Shown here: positions 1 through 12,400 of the stretch, piece after piece | Position numbering within the stretch: position 1 is the stretch's first letter | Layout of the letters: each line of letters starts with the position of its first letter | From: Nicotiana tabacum | Lineage: Eukaryota > Streptophyta > Magnoliopsida > Solanales > Solanaceae | Assembly (NCBI RefSeq): GCF_000715075.1 | Contig: NC_134087.1 | Span: 189,317,276 to 189,381,275, forward strand | DNA: 64,000 nt | Direction of reading: 5' to 3' | Made by a program: the position numbers and the translations under genes | The notes under the pieces: model-generated | Told to the model about the DNA's origin: nothing | Seen by the model: the letters and a program-made list of their open reading frames with translations, nothing else | Database searches by the model: none

Positions 1-1005
1 TATATCCGGAAAGCCTTCTATGTAAAAATATGAGAAATAGAAATTTTAGAGTTAAAAATTTGATTATGGTTGGCTTTGGTCAACATTTTGAGCAAACGGA
101 CCTGGATCTGTATTCCGACGATCCCGGAAGGTCCGCAGTAAAATATGGGACTTGGGCGTATGCCCGGAAATGAATTCCGAGGCCCCAAGCCTTAGGAATC
201 AATTTTTGAAAGAAATTATTTTACTCAATTATCTAAGAAATAAAGAAAAGAATTAATGTCTGTAACCATTGTTATCGGGACCGTATTTTAGTTCCGGAGT
301 CCGGTACAAACTTGTTATATTATTTGAAAGATAACTAAGAAATTTGGTGAAAACGGAGTTTATTTGACGTGAGTTGGACTTCCGATTGAAGAGTTATGAA
401 CTTTGAGAGTTCTTGATGAAAATATTGAGTTTTGAGGTTTAATTCATGATTTTACATGTTATTTTGATGATGTGATCGCACGAGTAGGTCCATATGATGT
501 TTTTGAGTTAGAGTCACGAGGGCTCGGATGAGTTTCGGGTAGGTTCCGGAGTGTCTTAGGCTTAAAACATGGCTATTGGAGATTCAGAGAAGTTTAAATC
601 TTTGAACCTGCTAGTGCGGTCTGCACTGGTTTTTGTGTTGTCCGTACTGGTGACTGTGCGGCCGCGGTTGATTTTGTGCGGTCCGCATAGGGCATCTGAG
701 AGTAGTATATTAAGACGGAATTTTCAGTTATTTTTCATTTTTCAAAAACCCAAAAACATAAGAGGTGATTTTTCAAATAACCTTTCTTCTCCAAAACATT
801 GGTAAGTGATTTCTAACTCATTTTCTTCAATCATTAACATCTTTCACATGATTTCAACTCAAAATCAATGATTTTCATGGGAGAAATTGGGTGTTTTGGG
901 TAGAACCTAGGTTTTTCAAATATTGGGGATGTGGACCTCGATTTGAGGTCTGATTTCAAAATAAATCATATATTTGGGTTTGTGGGGGAAATCTGGGTCG
1001 TGACA
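1..1005 (+). mobile_element. Truncated Ty3/Gypsy (Tekay-like) LTR remnant
   Basis: The segment aligns by eye, block after block, with the sense strand of the LTRs of elements A and C described below. Shared blocks include CCGGAAAGC near 6, GGGCGTATGCC near 154, a GGGCTCGG(A/G)TGAGTTTCGG block near 520 and a 'gaggtctgattt' block near 940. It ends in GGGTCGTGACA, the usual LTR 3' terminus of this group. Between about 985 and 995 the expected stretch found in C (after 57460) is missing, so it carries an internal deletion. The left end lies outside the window, and I cannot tell a solo LTR from a broken element. No coding capacity; the 78-codon open frame at 569-805 is chance. Confidence 0.75.
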
Positions 1006-1106
1006 GATATTGTGCCACCTTGCAAATTAAAAATTCTAGTGTGATTTATGTGTTGTAGTTTGGAAGGTCTATGCCTCGTTAGAATGGTGATGTTATCAGC
1101 CGCATT
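1006..1106. other. Short target-site segment between LTR remnant and element B
   Basis: About 100 bases of sequence I do not recognise. It resumes at 29623 on the far side of element B, as shown by the GCATT duplication at both edges. No ORF or RNA motif is visible. Confidence 0.5.
1102..1106. repeat. Target-site duplication (left) of element B
   Basis: GCATT directly precedes the left LTR edge and recurs at 29618-29622 directly after the right LTR edge. Five bases is the usual duplication length for Ty3/Gypsy integrases. Confidence 0.85.
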
Positions 1107-1641
1107 TTTCACGACCCAAATTCCACTAAGGGTCGTGATGGCGCCGGACACCTCTGTCAGACAAGCCAACTGTAATTTACTAGCAATCTCTCATTTTAAA
1201 CTATTTTGAAATTATTTCTTTTAAACAAATAAATAATAAACTCCGCTGGATAAAAGAGGGTGTCTTTACAAAATTTAACTACTAAAATCCCGTGATCATC
1301 CCAGAACCCGGTGTCACAAGTACATGAGAAATTTCTAGGAAATGAAATAAAATACAGTAACTGTCCGGAATACAAGTGGACAGAAATGAAAATACAGTAC
1401 AATACACTAAAGGAGACTCTGCTGGCTACGAACGTCTCGATAAATGCAACTCACCTAAGACTCCGTATTAACCATGCCTCTATGTCACTAAGCCACTAGC
1501 CACATATGAACCTGTGCAACAAAAATGCACAGCAAGTGTAGTATGGGTACGAAAATAACGTGTACCCAATGAGTATCCAGTCTAATCTCGAAGAAGTAGA
1601 GATGAGAGGTCGACTTTGATACTTACTAGTGGTCCAACGAT
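1107..1641 (-). repeat. Element B 3' LTR, terminal part (left of Ogre insertion)
   Basis: It matches 27053-27598 closely, including the terminal inverted repeat TCACGACCC / GGGTCGTGA. The terminal TG of the intact copy reads TT here. The match stops at 1641, where the Ogre LTR begins, and resumes at 20651. An 8-base indel separates the two LTRs near 1230, and scattered substitutions show that they have diverged since insertion. Confidence 0.9.
1637..1641. repeat. Target-site duplication (left) of the Ogre element
   Basis: ACGAT before the left LTR; the partner at 20646-20650 reads GCGAT, one substitution. The uninterrupted B LTR at 27593-27597 reads ACGAT once, which confirms the insertion point. 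Confidence 0.85.
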
Positions 1642-3811
1642 TGTTGATACCCAATTTTTCCCCATGTATTTTATGTACCCAAAATATTTTCAAAATAGCA
1701 TATATGTGCATATATAAGCACACCCAAGAGTTTTGTTATTTTTGGTGATTTTTAAACCAATTTACTGCCTATTTTAATACCACAAAAATCCAAAATCATT
1801 CCCAAAATTATCATTTTTGATGAATAACTTATTTCATTCTTATATTTACACCAAAATATAATTAATATGATTTTGCATATTTTTACAAATTTTTTCGGAA
1901 TTTCTAAAGCTTAATTGCATGAAATTGCAATTATGGCCTTTTTATAATTAACTGTGTTTTATAATTATAAAATTGTTCCAGATATTTTAGACTAATGTCT
2001 ATATATTATCAATTAGTGTTGTGCTTTCAATTTGTTTTAAAATTATTTTTTAACTATTTTAATTAATTAAAAAGAGGAGCAATGGCTATTTAAAAGCTGG
2101 CCCATTTCCATTTCAGTTTTAGCCACAATTGAACCTCAATTTTGACCCCAACTCAGCCCAATTAGACGACCCAATTTTAATTTTTACCCGACCCAAACCC
2201 AATTAACCTAACCCGCCCATCTCTTGCTTTTAATCTTGGCCATTGATTGTATTAATCAACGGCCACCCTTCTTCCTTTCCTTTTTAATTTCACCCGACCC
2301 CCTAACCCTAAATTTTTTCTCTAAGACCGCCGCCCTCAAATCCCTTCTTCTCTGAAATGCTCTCTAGGCCACTCGAAACCCTAGCCATCTATCATTGTCT
2401 CCGACCAAACCCGCCGGCGTCCATGGCTTCCCAGGCCATGGACAGCCTATATTCTCTCCCCTTTCACCCCAAGCCATGATTATTTGAGGCTTTCAAGGAT
2501 CAATCTTCCACAGACCTATTCAGGTCCACCGCCGACCTGAGCTCTTGTGGCACCTCCGGCTCTGTTCCGGCGTGTTCAAGCTCTAAAGGCTTAGCCATGG
2601 CCCAAATTCATTCAGAGACCAAACCATTTCAGGCCTTCTTGTCTCTAGGGTTTCCGAGAAACCCTAAAAAGCTTGATTCGAGGTTTTTCTTTCCTTATTT
2701 TCTTAGATCTATAGCAGATCTATGCTCTATTCGATGTTTTAATGATTTCCCCTAATTTTCCCTTTTTAAAATTAGTCTGTTCAAATTAGGGTTTTCAAAA
2801 AATCCTAAAACGATTCTTCTTCTTCTTCTTCTTCTTCTTCTTCTTCTTCTTCTTTCTTTATGTGAATCTGTGTGTTCATGCCATGCTTTAGGGGTTTTCG
2901 TTTGTTTCTTATGATTTGCTGTTAATATGCATGTCTCTCTGCCTTTGTTCTATTACTGCTTCTACTGATTTTTTCTATAAGCATGTTTATACGACTATCT
3001 TGTCTGTCCCTTTACTATTTCTGCTACTGAAAGTGTTTTCTCTTACTGGATTTATTTGGGTTATTGAACTTGCTTCTTTTACTACTTCCTAACCTTCTAT
3101 GGCATCTCTTCTCTCTTCTGAACTGGTTGAGTTTTAGTTTGCACTCTACTGCTTTCGATTGCTACGTATGTCTGTGTATTTCCTCAGGGAATTCTGAAAG
3201 AGTTCCCCAGGCTTGTTGAGTTTGCCTTCTCTTTTGTGTGTCCTACTCGGACTGAAACCCTATTCGGGGATTTTGCGAGCTTTTGGTTCTAGGGTTCTAC
3301 TCTAGAAACCCTAGGCTCTCAAATTTGTGCTTAGTTCATAGACTGAACTGAAACTTGCTTTCCTTTTGCTTATGATTCTAAAATTATTTATGCCAATCTT
3401 TCTTTCTTGTTTGATACTAGCATGCTTATATACGAGGGTTTTGTTCTTTTTGAATTGATACTATTAGCTTGTGATTGATTTCAATCTCCTTTTACTGAGG
3501 CTCGATTGATTTGCTACTAATTTTTTTACAACTTAGCCTTTTTCCTATTTTCCTGACTAAGTTCATTCAAAGCTTTTAAAACTTTCCGGCTGTTTGATTA
3601 CTTTGTTTCCTTATTCTTTCAAAACTGTGTACTACAGTTTCTTACCTTAAATAGACCCTGTATGAACCTACCCTTTATTATGCTACTCTGAAAGGTTTTT
3701 CTTCCCTTAATTACCACTCTCGTTTGAAATCAAATCCTTTTGACTAAGGGAGATTTTATTTGATTGACTGAGATTTTATTTCCTTGCCTTCTTGTCTACT
3801 CGTTTTTGCAC

Positions 3812-3818
3812 TATAAAA
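3812..3818 (+). promoter_or_regulatory. Candidate TATA box of the Ogre 5' LTR
   Basis: TATAAAA in the context GCACTATAAAAGCTCACA, with a pyrimidine-rich stretch downstream. The same heptamer is kept at 17712-17718 in the 3' LTR. If used, transcription would start about 30 bases downstream, giving a U3 of about 2.2 kb. Position and context are plausible, but no initiator is proven. Confidence 0.5.
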
Positions 3819-5025
3819 GCTCACAGCTCTCACAAGTTCTAAGACAAGTTTTTTTACACAAACACTCGAACACAACACAATTCTCAGAACTCTTTTCTGC
3901 ACCTTTGCAACACACAATCATCTCTATCTTTACTGGCTACTACTCTCTTTATAACCACTTTCTCTACTACTATCTCTCTACTAAGCACTCTGCTCCCTTA
4001 TCTCCTAATGTCTGAACATTTCTGGAGTTCCTCTGAACTCCCAAGTACTTGCTGAAGTTTTGAATTATTCCTGTAACTGTCTGGCTGTCTACTTGCTGTT
4101 GTTTCTCTGTTGTACTAGAACTGAAAACTGGTATGTACTTCTAAGTTAAATAACACTCTCCTACTATGTGTATTCACTTCTCTTCTTCTACACATTCTTC
4201 ACTGTGTGTTTATGTTCTGTTGCATGTTCTTCTATGTCCTTGCATCTGCAGTCTGCTATGCTTTCTTATATTTTTTTTAATGTCAGTGTATGCTTCTGTA
4301 TGGAAATCCCTTCCCCCCCTATTCCCTTTTGTGTGCTAGTACTGTTCTGAATCATGGCAGCATCTGATATTGCTGACCATGATCCAGAATCAGACTCTCC
4401 TGAGTCTCTACTCAAATGCTTTCCCATTTATTCTCCCCTTTATGTGTTGAGCTTTAACTTGGGTCTAGTAGTTTCCTAATCACCACTCAAACCCTAAGTT
4501 TGACTCCCCAGAGTCTGCTCCTATTTGTTGACCTAATCAAAGGGTCAGGGGTGTGCCAGCCTATGCCATGGCTGGGTATGACCACCCTCTGCTATGGTTC
4601 CCCTCTCACTTTGCACTTATTCCTAGTTCCTAAGTTCTACCCCTTTTTGGTAAGCCATGCTTAGGGACCCCGGAGTTCCCTCTGAACTTGGATGCCTGAG
4701 GGATGGTAATTCTACACTTGCACTATTCTGTTACAATATTTACTCTTCAGAGTGTAAGCATTGCCTGGGCTCTTGAAGCTCCATGGAACTTTGAAACACT
4801 CTGATTAAGAGAAGGCCTTGGATTCTAGAATCTGGATTTGGTGGAACACATGTTATTGGATATTAAGATTGAATTAGGCTACTCGGATCTGGCTGTAGGC
4901 TGTGATGTATTTTAATTATTTTCCTTTCTTTCTTCTAGTTCTGTAATATTTTTGTAAAAAGAACTTGGGGAGTATTAGTAAACGGTATGGGAGGGGGTTT
5001 ATATTTACGTGCATATGTTAAAGGG

Positions 5026-5372
5026 TAGATATCATGCCTATAGGATCAATATTTTTGTTTAATCATTTAGATATCATGCCTATAGGTTAAACGTATAAAT
5101 CACCTAGAGATCATGTCTATAGGATTTTGCATTCCTTTCATTCAATCATTTAGAGATCATGTCTATAGGATTTAATGTTCAACCATGTTGCCAATCATTA
5201 GAAATCCTGACTATAGGACCTAATAATCAACTAATTGCATATAGAAATCATGCCTATAGGGAACACGCGAAACATTAGGCAAACCGTAGGGTAATCAAAT
5301 ACTCTTTTTCTTAACGTTTAATAACAGTAACGAGCCTTAAAAAATCAAGACGTAGATACCATGCCTATAGGA
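5026..5372 (+). repeat. Degenerate repeat array in the Ogre LTR (CATGCCTATAGG units)
   Basis: Seven variants of AGATATCATGCCTATAGG (others read ATCATGTCTATAGG or ATCCTGACTATAGG) are spaced roughly 35-110 bases apart. The same series is in the 3' LTR at about 18944-19300, so it existed before insertion. CTATAGG is nearly palindromic. Function unknown. Confidence 0.8.
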
Positions 5373-6729
5373 GCTCAAACTCGCCTAATGTGTTTAAGTA
5401 AGAATAATCTGTCAATTGGCTTCAACTTTGTCAACAAAAACTCTTCCAAATCTGTTTGCTTTTGATACTCTTAAAAATCTGCAATGCTCTTAAATTTTCT
5501 AAACTTGCATCTTTCTTTCTTTTTTTTTGAAAAGGTTCCTTTAACCCTCTGCCTGAATTTATTCATCTCATGAAGCTACTATTTCAAAACAGCCTTTAAC
5601 TCACTATTCCTTTAAGGTCTTTTCACTTTCGAAAACTTTTCTTCATAACTCTACTATAGTTTCACTTAAACAATTCTGCTGATTTTCAAGTCATCTCTGA
5701 ACCTCTGCAAATTTTCAACCTTCTGTCTGAAACTATTCTGCGTTAGGTCCTTTCTGAAAACAGTGCTTTTTTTAAAAAAAACAAACTCGCTTAAAATACT
5801 TAAATTTCTGACAATTGGATCCGAGTTGCCTAATGCAGACTTTCCGTCTAAATATATGTGTTGAACCAGTCCGCTCGCCACTTAATTTTTAACTTAAGAC
5901 CAAATTAGTATATGCTAAGACATGCTAAACTAAGTGTTGTCTGATTTAAGAGGTTTATTTGAGCCTTGTTTGCTTGTTTACTCATCCCTTTATTTGATAT
6001 TTGGTTTGAATGTCGAAACTAGAATTTTATCCTTTAAACTCCATAAAGGCCCCATCCCTTTCTTCCCTCTTAGGATTAGAAGTCCTAATACCCCAGGACT
6101 GATAGGTTGGGACGAGTATTAGCATGCAATAAGTAAACGAGACTAATCGCGTTTAATACCTTAACGGGGTAGGATGGGTAGAATATGGATATGATGACCG
6201 GTGCACTAATATCTCGTGTGAAAATGATTGTTGGGTATTGCACCAAGGTGATCCATATTGTATTTAAACCTAGGACCATTTTCTTTATTTATACGATGTG
6301 ATGTATTCTTAAAAGTAATGTTTTCTTCAATCAATCTTTTCTTTCCAAAACCACTTATGTCTTTTTTTCTCTTTTTTTTCTTTCAAAACTTTCAACTTAT
6401 TTGTATTCCTTATGTGCAAACATTGACTGTTACTTTTACTCTTCTTAAAGTTACAACTAAGTACGGCCGGGAACCACACTAGTGGATCTTGAGGGGTGCC
6501 TAACACCTTCCCCTCGAGATAATCTCAAGCCCTTACCCGAACTCTGGTTTTCTTCCAAAAATTCTTCTTTTTTTCTCTAAAAATGTCCTAATGCACTATA
6601 ATCATTAGGTGGCGACTCTTCAAATTCCATAACCCGATTCGTCAAAAGGGAATAAGAGTTGTTTTGCCCATAATATCGTAAACCTGATTTCGCCTTCTTT
6701 TAGGAGGGAAAAAGGGGGCGTCGACAGCA

Positions 6730-6748
6730 TGGCGACTCTGCTGGGGAA
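6730..6748 (+). promoter_or_regulatory. Ogre primer-binding site
   Basis: TGGCGACTCTGCTGGGGAA begins three bases after the LTR end. Its position and its TGGCGACTC start fit a primer site for minus-strand synthesis. The Ogre lineage is known to use an arginine tRNA; I assign it on that basis and did not align it to a tRNA. Confidence 0.75.
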
Positions 6749-7432
6749 ACCTTTAAGGCTTTTTCCATTACGTGCTTTGTGACTTTATTGCTTTCTTAAT
6801 TGCATTTACCTTCTATCTTTAATTATTTCATCAAAATACTAACTTGGCTCTTCATGTTTTTCTTTCCTTTTAATTTTTTCTTTTACTGCCTTATTATTTC
6901 AATTCTGTTGTAATTAGTGAGCATTTATTGTAATCTTTACTTTATGAACGTGAAAATACATGCAATTTGTCTCATTGTTATAACTACATTCCTCAACATC
7001 ATATTCCACTCGTGCCAAAACTAATCCTATAGCAACGCTTATAATGAGTGGTTGCACCCTTCCGATATTATAAACCCCCTAAATGTGGCAAAGGCATATT
7101 TGCGGTAAAACCAGTCGATCAACGGTATAGTCGACGGTTCCGCGCCTTTCCCTCTTGAGTTGTCCGCTCAAGGGTACCTTGTCTAGCATTTCAAAAAGTA
7201 AAAACCATATTCCCTTGAAACTGTTCATGCATCATGGTCAACCCTAGCCGAGTCAGTTATGTTGTCCACATAATGACTCTTTAAGATAGCCTAAACCAAA
7301 GTCCATCGGGTTTCCTGAAACCCAAACGGACACCTCCACGTTATGTGCATTTATTTGGAGAACTAAATGCATTTTGCTAATTATTGATTCAAATAGTCGA
7401 GTCTGGTGGGGTTAAGGGCCTAACATTTTGTT
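6749..7432 (+). other. Ogre 5' leader
   Basis: Roughly 680 bases between primer site and ORF1 with no long ORF. The last part (TTTTGTTTTGCAG, 7426-7438) looks like a 3' splice acceptor abutting an ATG at 7441. I could not identify a matching donor. Confidence 0.5.
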
Positions 7433-9028
7433 TTGCAGAAAATGAGGCACGAGGTCCCCATATTCGGTATGGTATCCAACATTCATCCAAGGCTGCTGAA
7501 TTGGTGGGAACATCTTCACTCTAGTGAGCAGACACTCGTCCGCAAATACTTAGGGAATTTGCCCTCACTTCTGGAAATCCAGCCCAACAACAAGATCATT
7601 GAGGCTGCCACTTTGTTTTGGGATAGTGATCGATCAGTGTTCCGCTTCGGAGACTTGGAAATGACCCCTTTGCTAGAAGAGATAGGGGGCCTAGCTGGTA
7701 TCCCCTGGGAGACTCCGGGTTTGCTTATGCCGGAAAACCGCAAAAGTAGAGGCTTTATTAAGATGATGGGACTCAAGAAAAATCCCGACCTCTCTTGCTT
7801 AAAGGACTCCTACATACCATTTGACTTCTTGTACGAGAGATATGGCCACAGCAAGTCCTATCTCACCTACATGGACGAGTTTGCCCTCACTTCTTTGGAA
7901 CACATACATAGAAGGGTCTTTGTGTTCATGTTTTGCTTCTTGGGCATGATAATTTTCCCTATAAAGAAGGCTAGGATCCACACCAGACTAGCCATGGTGA
8001 CCAAGACTTTAATGGAGGGTATTGATGGGCAAACCTTCAGCATAGTACCCATGATCATTGCTGAAATATACCGGGCTTTGGAAAAGTGTCAACAAGGAGC
8101 CCCGCACTTTGAAGGGTGCAACTTGTTACTTCAACTTTGGCTCATAGAACACCTTCAGAAATGCGACTACAGACAAAAAATCATACGCAGGGATTAGGAT
8201 GACCATATAGCTTTTCATCACCCAAAGCGAATGAACTTTATGCCCAATATGTTTGCTCAGCCAGAAGACGCCAGTGGATGGGTAGAGCTGCTTGAGAATA
8301 TGAAAGAAGAGCATGTACAATGGATGTATGAGTGGTTCCCAACCGGGGAATTTATTGTTCGATCTCGGGATGCACCTTTCCTTATACTCATTAGCTTGAG
8401 AGGAACTTACCCTTATGTCCCTCTCCGAGCTATGAGACAAGCAGGGAGGAAACAAATCATACCAAGGGTCGACAAGATGAGTCACTTCAGAGTCGACTTT
8501 CAGGATGATGATAGCCCACACAGGTGTCAAGCTCAACACATGTGGCACTGCAAGCTTGTTTTGGGAAGGGAATCCCTCGAACCAGACAGGTATCATGCCG
8601 GATGTGTGCCGTACTATTTGGGTTGGTTGGAGGATGATCACATTGGTTTGGGTCACCCAGGGTTTGTCCATGGTCATAGGCTTATTGATGAAAATACTGC
8701 AGCAAAGGTTAAATACAATCAACTGCGCAAAAGGATGCGAGAATGCGAGAACGAGCACCGAAAAATACATGAACCCCACGAGAAGCTGATCAACGAGTGG
8801 AAGGATATGGCTGTCAATGCCAACAACCGGCTGGGGTATCTGGTACGAGGCTTAGTGGAATTGGAAGGTAAATTTCTGAAGAGGATCGACGATTGTCAGA
8901 ATGCTGAGGGTAATGAAGGTGGGCACCTGGCCCGAGCTTACTTGTTGCTGGGACTGCACGAGCTGGTGCAGCTGTACGAGGGAGGCAAGAATACCGGATC
9001 TGGGGAAGGTCCGTCTGGGACCAAGTAG
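7433..9028 (+). pseudogene. Ogre ORF1 (extra ORF upstream of gag), plant-mobile-domain-like, one nonsense codon
   Basis: A single frame of 532 codons is interrupted only by TAG at 8195-8197; the second part continues in the same frame. The N-terminal half contains FRFGDLEMTPLLEEIGGLAG (about residues 71-90) and a hydrophobic stretch VFVFMFCFLGMIIF (about 161-174), a pattern I associate with the aminotransferase-like plant mobile domain and with ORF1 of Ogre elements. The C-terminal part is charged, probably helical or coiled-coil. ATGs at 7433 and 7441 are close together, but only 7433 is in frame. The function of Ogre ORF1 is not established. The large minus-strand open frame across 8126-8779 is its antisense shadow. 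Confidence 0.8.
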
Positions 9029-9440
9029 TTAGGAGTCTTTTATTTTGCTTCTAATGATGTAATAAGGCCGATGGCCACTAGTGACATTTTATTTTCCATT
9101 ATTTAGCGTCGCTTTGGAGTCATCTTATTTTTTATCAATAAAATGAGGCATTTAGCATTATAAGTTCTCCAAGTTAATTTGTCGCTAGGCCTACCTCAGG
9201 CACAACGAGGCACCCAAATTAGGACGCGATTTATATTCTTTGCACAATGTGTTTAAATATTGCAACATTTTCTTCTCACAACCCGCACTAACTTGTTACC
9301 TTTTTTGTTTTTCTTTATTTTTATTCCCCTCCCCAAAGGTTAGTTCGTGCATTCTGGCACCATCAGCATACTCAACAAGATCCAAGGGCCCTCCACCTCC
9401 TCCTCCTCTGCGTCCTACCAGAAATAGGAACAAAGGCAAA
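9029..9440 (+). other. ORF1-gag spacer of Ogre
   Basis: Non-coding apart from an upstream extension of the gag frame to 9240. It includes AATAAA at about 9138, which could act as a polyadenylation signal after ORF1, and a pyrimidine-rich tract before CCCCAAAG/GTTAG (about 9325-9342) that resembles a splice acceptor. Neither is demonstrated. Confidence 0.4.
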
Positions 9441-12400
9441 ATGGGAGATACCAGTGCTAGAAAGGAAATCGAGGAAACCTCTCAGAACGCTTCAATCACT
9501 AAGGAAACTGCTGCTCATCTTGAGCAAACTTTGCTGAGATTTCGAGAAGAATTGGAACAAGTTCGAAACCTGGAAAGTCTGTCAATCACTCTTGCCGCTG
9601 CTGATGCCAACAACCAGAACCATACTATACCACCACCAGCACAACCCGCTCATACCCAAGCCTGCAACACCTGCAACAACACTCCACTGCTCATTCCCGA
9701 ACCCCAAAACACCACAAACGACCAGAACACTCCCATCTTTGTGGACATTGTACCCCACTATGCCCAGCCTATCTCGGATACACCTGAATCTGACAGCAAA
9801 GACTCCCTCATTCAGAATTTAGCTGCTGAGCTCAAGAGGTTAACCAGTCGGGTCCAGGGTGTCGAAGATAACAAAGGTGTAGAAGGTTTGAACTATGAAT
9901 ATCTTTGTGTTCAGCCAGATGTCGAACTCCCGGAGGGGTACAAACCTCCCAAGTTCGAAATGTTCGACGGTACAGGTGATCCCAGGGTCCATCTCAGAAT
10001 GTATTATGATAAGTTGGTAGGAGTCGGAAGGGATGATAAAATCCGCATGAAGCTGTTCATGAGGAGTTTGAAGGGTGATGCTTTATCATGGTATATTAGC
10101 CAGGATGCAAAGAAATGGACTAGTTGGGTGAACATGGCGTCTGACTTTATGGACCGTTTTAGGTTCAACACTGAGAACGCACCAGATGTGTTCTATATCC
10201 AGAATCTCAAGAAGAAGCCCACAGAGACCTTTTGCAAATATGCTACTCGTTGGAGGTTAGAAGCTGCTATGGTCAGACCGGCCTTGGAGGAAGAACAAAT
10301 GAACAGGTTTTTCGTCCGTGCTCAGGATCCGCAATACTACGAGAGGCTGATGCTAATAGAGGGCCAAAAGTTCTCCGACATCATCAAGTTGGGAGAAAGG
10401 ATTGAAGAAGGCATCAAAAATGGTATGGTCACTAACCTCGAGGCATTGCAAGCTACCAACAAGGCATTACAGTCTGGTGGCACGTTAAAGAAAAAGGACG
10501 TGAATTCTGTGATGGCTGCGCAAAGAAACAATTCCCCTATGAAGTACCAAACCTATCCCTTAGCTCCACTCACATATCAACCTACCCTAAACTGCCAAGA
10601 ACCATCACCCACTTACCAAATTCCACCACCTGCTTACCAATCACCTCCACCGCCTACGTATCAACCCACGTCACCTAGATATTCTCAACCTGCACCCGTA
10701 TACCAAGCATACAACTCCCAACCTTCTCACTACCCATCACCTCCTACCCGCCAAAACTTTCCCCGACCTAGACTAAACTTCGACCGTAAACCTCCCAGAT
10801 AATATACCGCCATAGCCGATCCAATTGACCAATTATATGAAAAACTCAAAGCAGCTGGTTACGTTACCCCTATTCCAGCCGTAACTGCAGAAAATCCTTC
10901 CCAATGGATCAACCCAAACAAGACTAGCGCATACCATTTCGGGATGAAGGGACATACCATCGACGAGTGTCGCTCGTTGAAAGACAAGATTCAGAACTTG
11001 ATTGACAACAAGATCATTATAGCAAAGGATCCCGCTCCTAATGTCCGCAACAACCCCCTGCCTGACCACAAGGGCAGGGGCATCCATATGATTGAGATTG
11101 AAGATGATTGGGACCCCAAAGGGTCAATCGGGTTGATAGCTGAAGGTGATGAACCTCATAAGCCGGCGGTTACCCTCATTCCCATTGTTGTTCAGATTCA
11201 GCCTTCTAAAGAAGATGTGGTAAATGTGTCTGTACCACTCGAGTTTGAAGCACCGCCTGCAAAGGTGCCAAAACTGATTGAGGTTGAGTTTGGGATTCCA
11301 AAGGCACCCGCACCATTTGAAGTTGCTATGTTACCTCCAAGGGTGTCCATTCCGGTTTCCATGACAGACATGACCCCATTCAAGTCGAAAGCCATACCAT
11401 GGGATTACACAGCTGAGGCTAGAAAAAAAGGGAAGACACATACCGGAGAAGCGGTCGCCGCACAGGGCATGACTAGAACAGGCAGGGTATACACCCTAGA
11501 ATATTTAGCTGAGTCCAGCAAGTAAGCCTCTGGACGTCCTGTCAAAACTGGGCCCGATGACCTTTGGAGAAAGATACATGCCAAGGAGTACTCAGTCATT
11601 GAACAACTGAACAAAACACCGGCACAGATTTCTATCTTGGCCCTTCTGCAAAGCTCTAAGACACATAAAAATGGCTTAATGAAGATACTAAGTGAAGCTT
11701 ATGTTCCCAGCAACATAACAGGAGGCGAAATGGCGAATATGGTAGGACAGGTGTTGGAAAGCCACAAAATCACCTTCCACGAGGATGCGTTACCACCAGA
11801 AGAGCTTAGTCATAACAAGGCGTTGCATATCACTGTGCAATGTGAAGATCATTTCATCACCAGAATCTTGGTCGACGGGGGATCCAGCCTTAACATTTGT
11901 CCATTGATAACTCTCAGGACATTGGGTAAGGGATTGCACGAGGTCAAACACGGGGCTATCAGTGTCAAAGCTTTTGATGGATCTCAGAGGTCCACCATTG
12001 GAGAAATTAGCCTATGCCTACAGATGGGACCCACCTAGTTTGATGTCGAGTTCCAAGTCATTGACGTACCAGCATCCTACAATTTGTTGCTGGGACAACC
12101 CTGGATCCACGCCGCTGGGGCTGTAGCATCAACTTTGCATCAAGCTGTAAAATTTGAATGGAATCATCAGTAAGTAATCATTCATGGCGACGGTAGCAAC
12201 CCTATATACAGTCGCCAAACCATTCCGATGATCGGAGGCGAAAGAAGGATAGGAGGAGAAACGTACCACCACATCGAGCGGGTCAATGCTGTAGACAAAG
12301 ACAAGTGGTGCGATAGCAAGATCGAAAGCATCCTGAATTGGAGCGGGTATGAACCCGGAAAAGGACTTGGCAAGAACCTGCAGGGTATCACCAAACCTAT

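Larger units (their letters stand above)
1642..6726 (+). repeat. Ogre 5' LTR
   Basis: About 5,085 bases starting TGTTGATAC and ending GCGTCGACA, directly before the primer-binding site. It contains an AT-rich start, a block with several AAACCCTA-type motifs (about 2300-3310), a (TTC)n tract at about 2816-2852, a TATA box at 3812, and seven variants of a CATGCCTATAGG repeat at about 5026-5372. The end has the 'gtgcctaacaccttcccc' block near 6496, which I associate with LTRs of this lineage. Small ORFs inside it are chance. Confidence 0.92.

Noticed and set aside
1642..6726. Many ORFs of 60-85 codons in the Ogre LTRs
   Set aside because: None shows a domain, and they are interrupted differently in the partner LTR.
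8126..8779. 217-codon minus-strand open frame
   Set aside because: It is antisense to Ogre ORF1, whose plus-strand frame has recognisable conserved blocks; no independent motif was seen.
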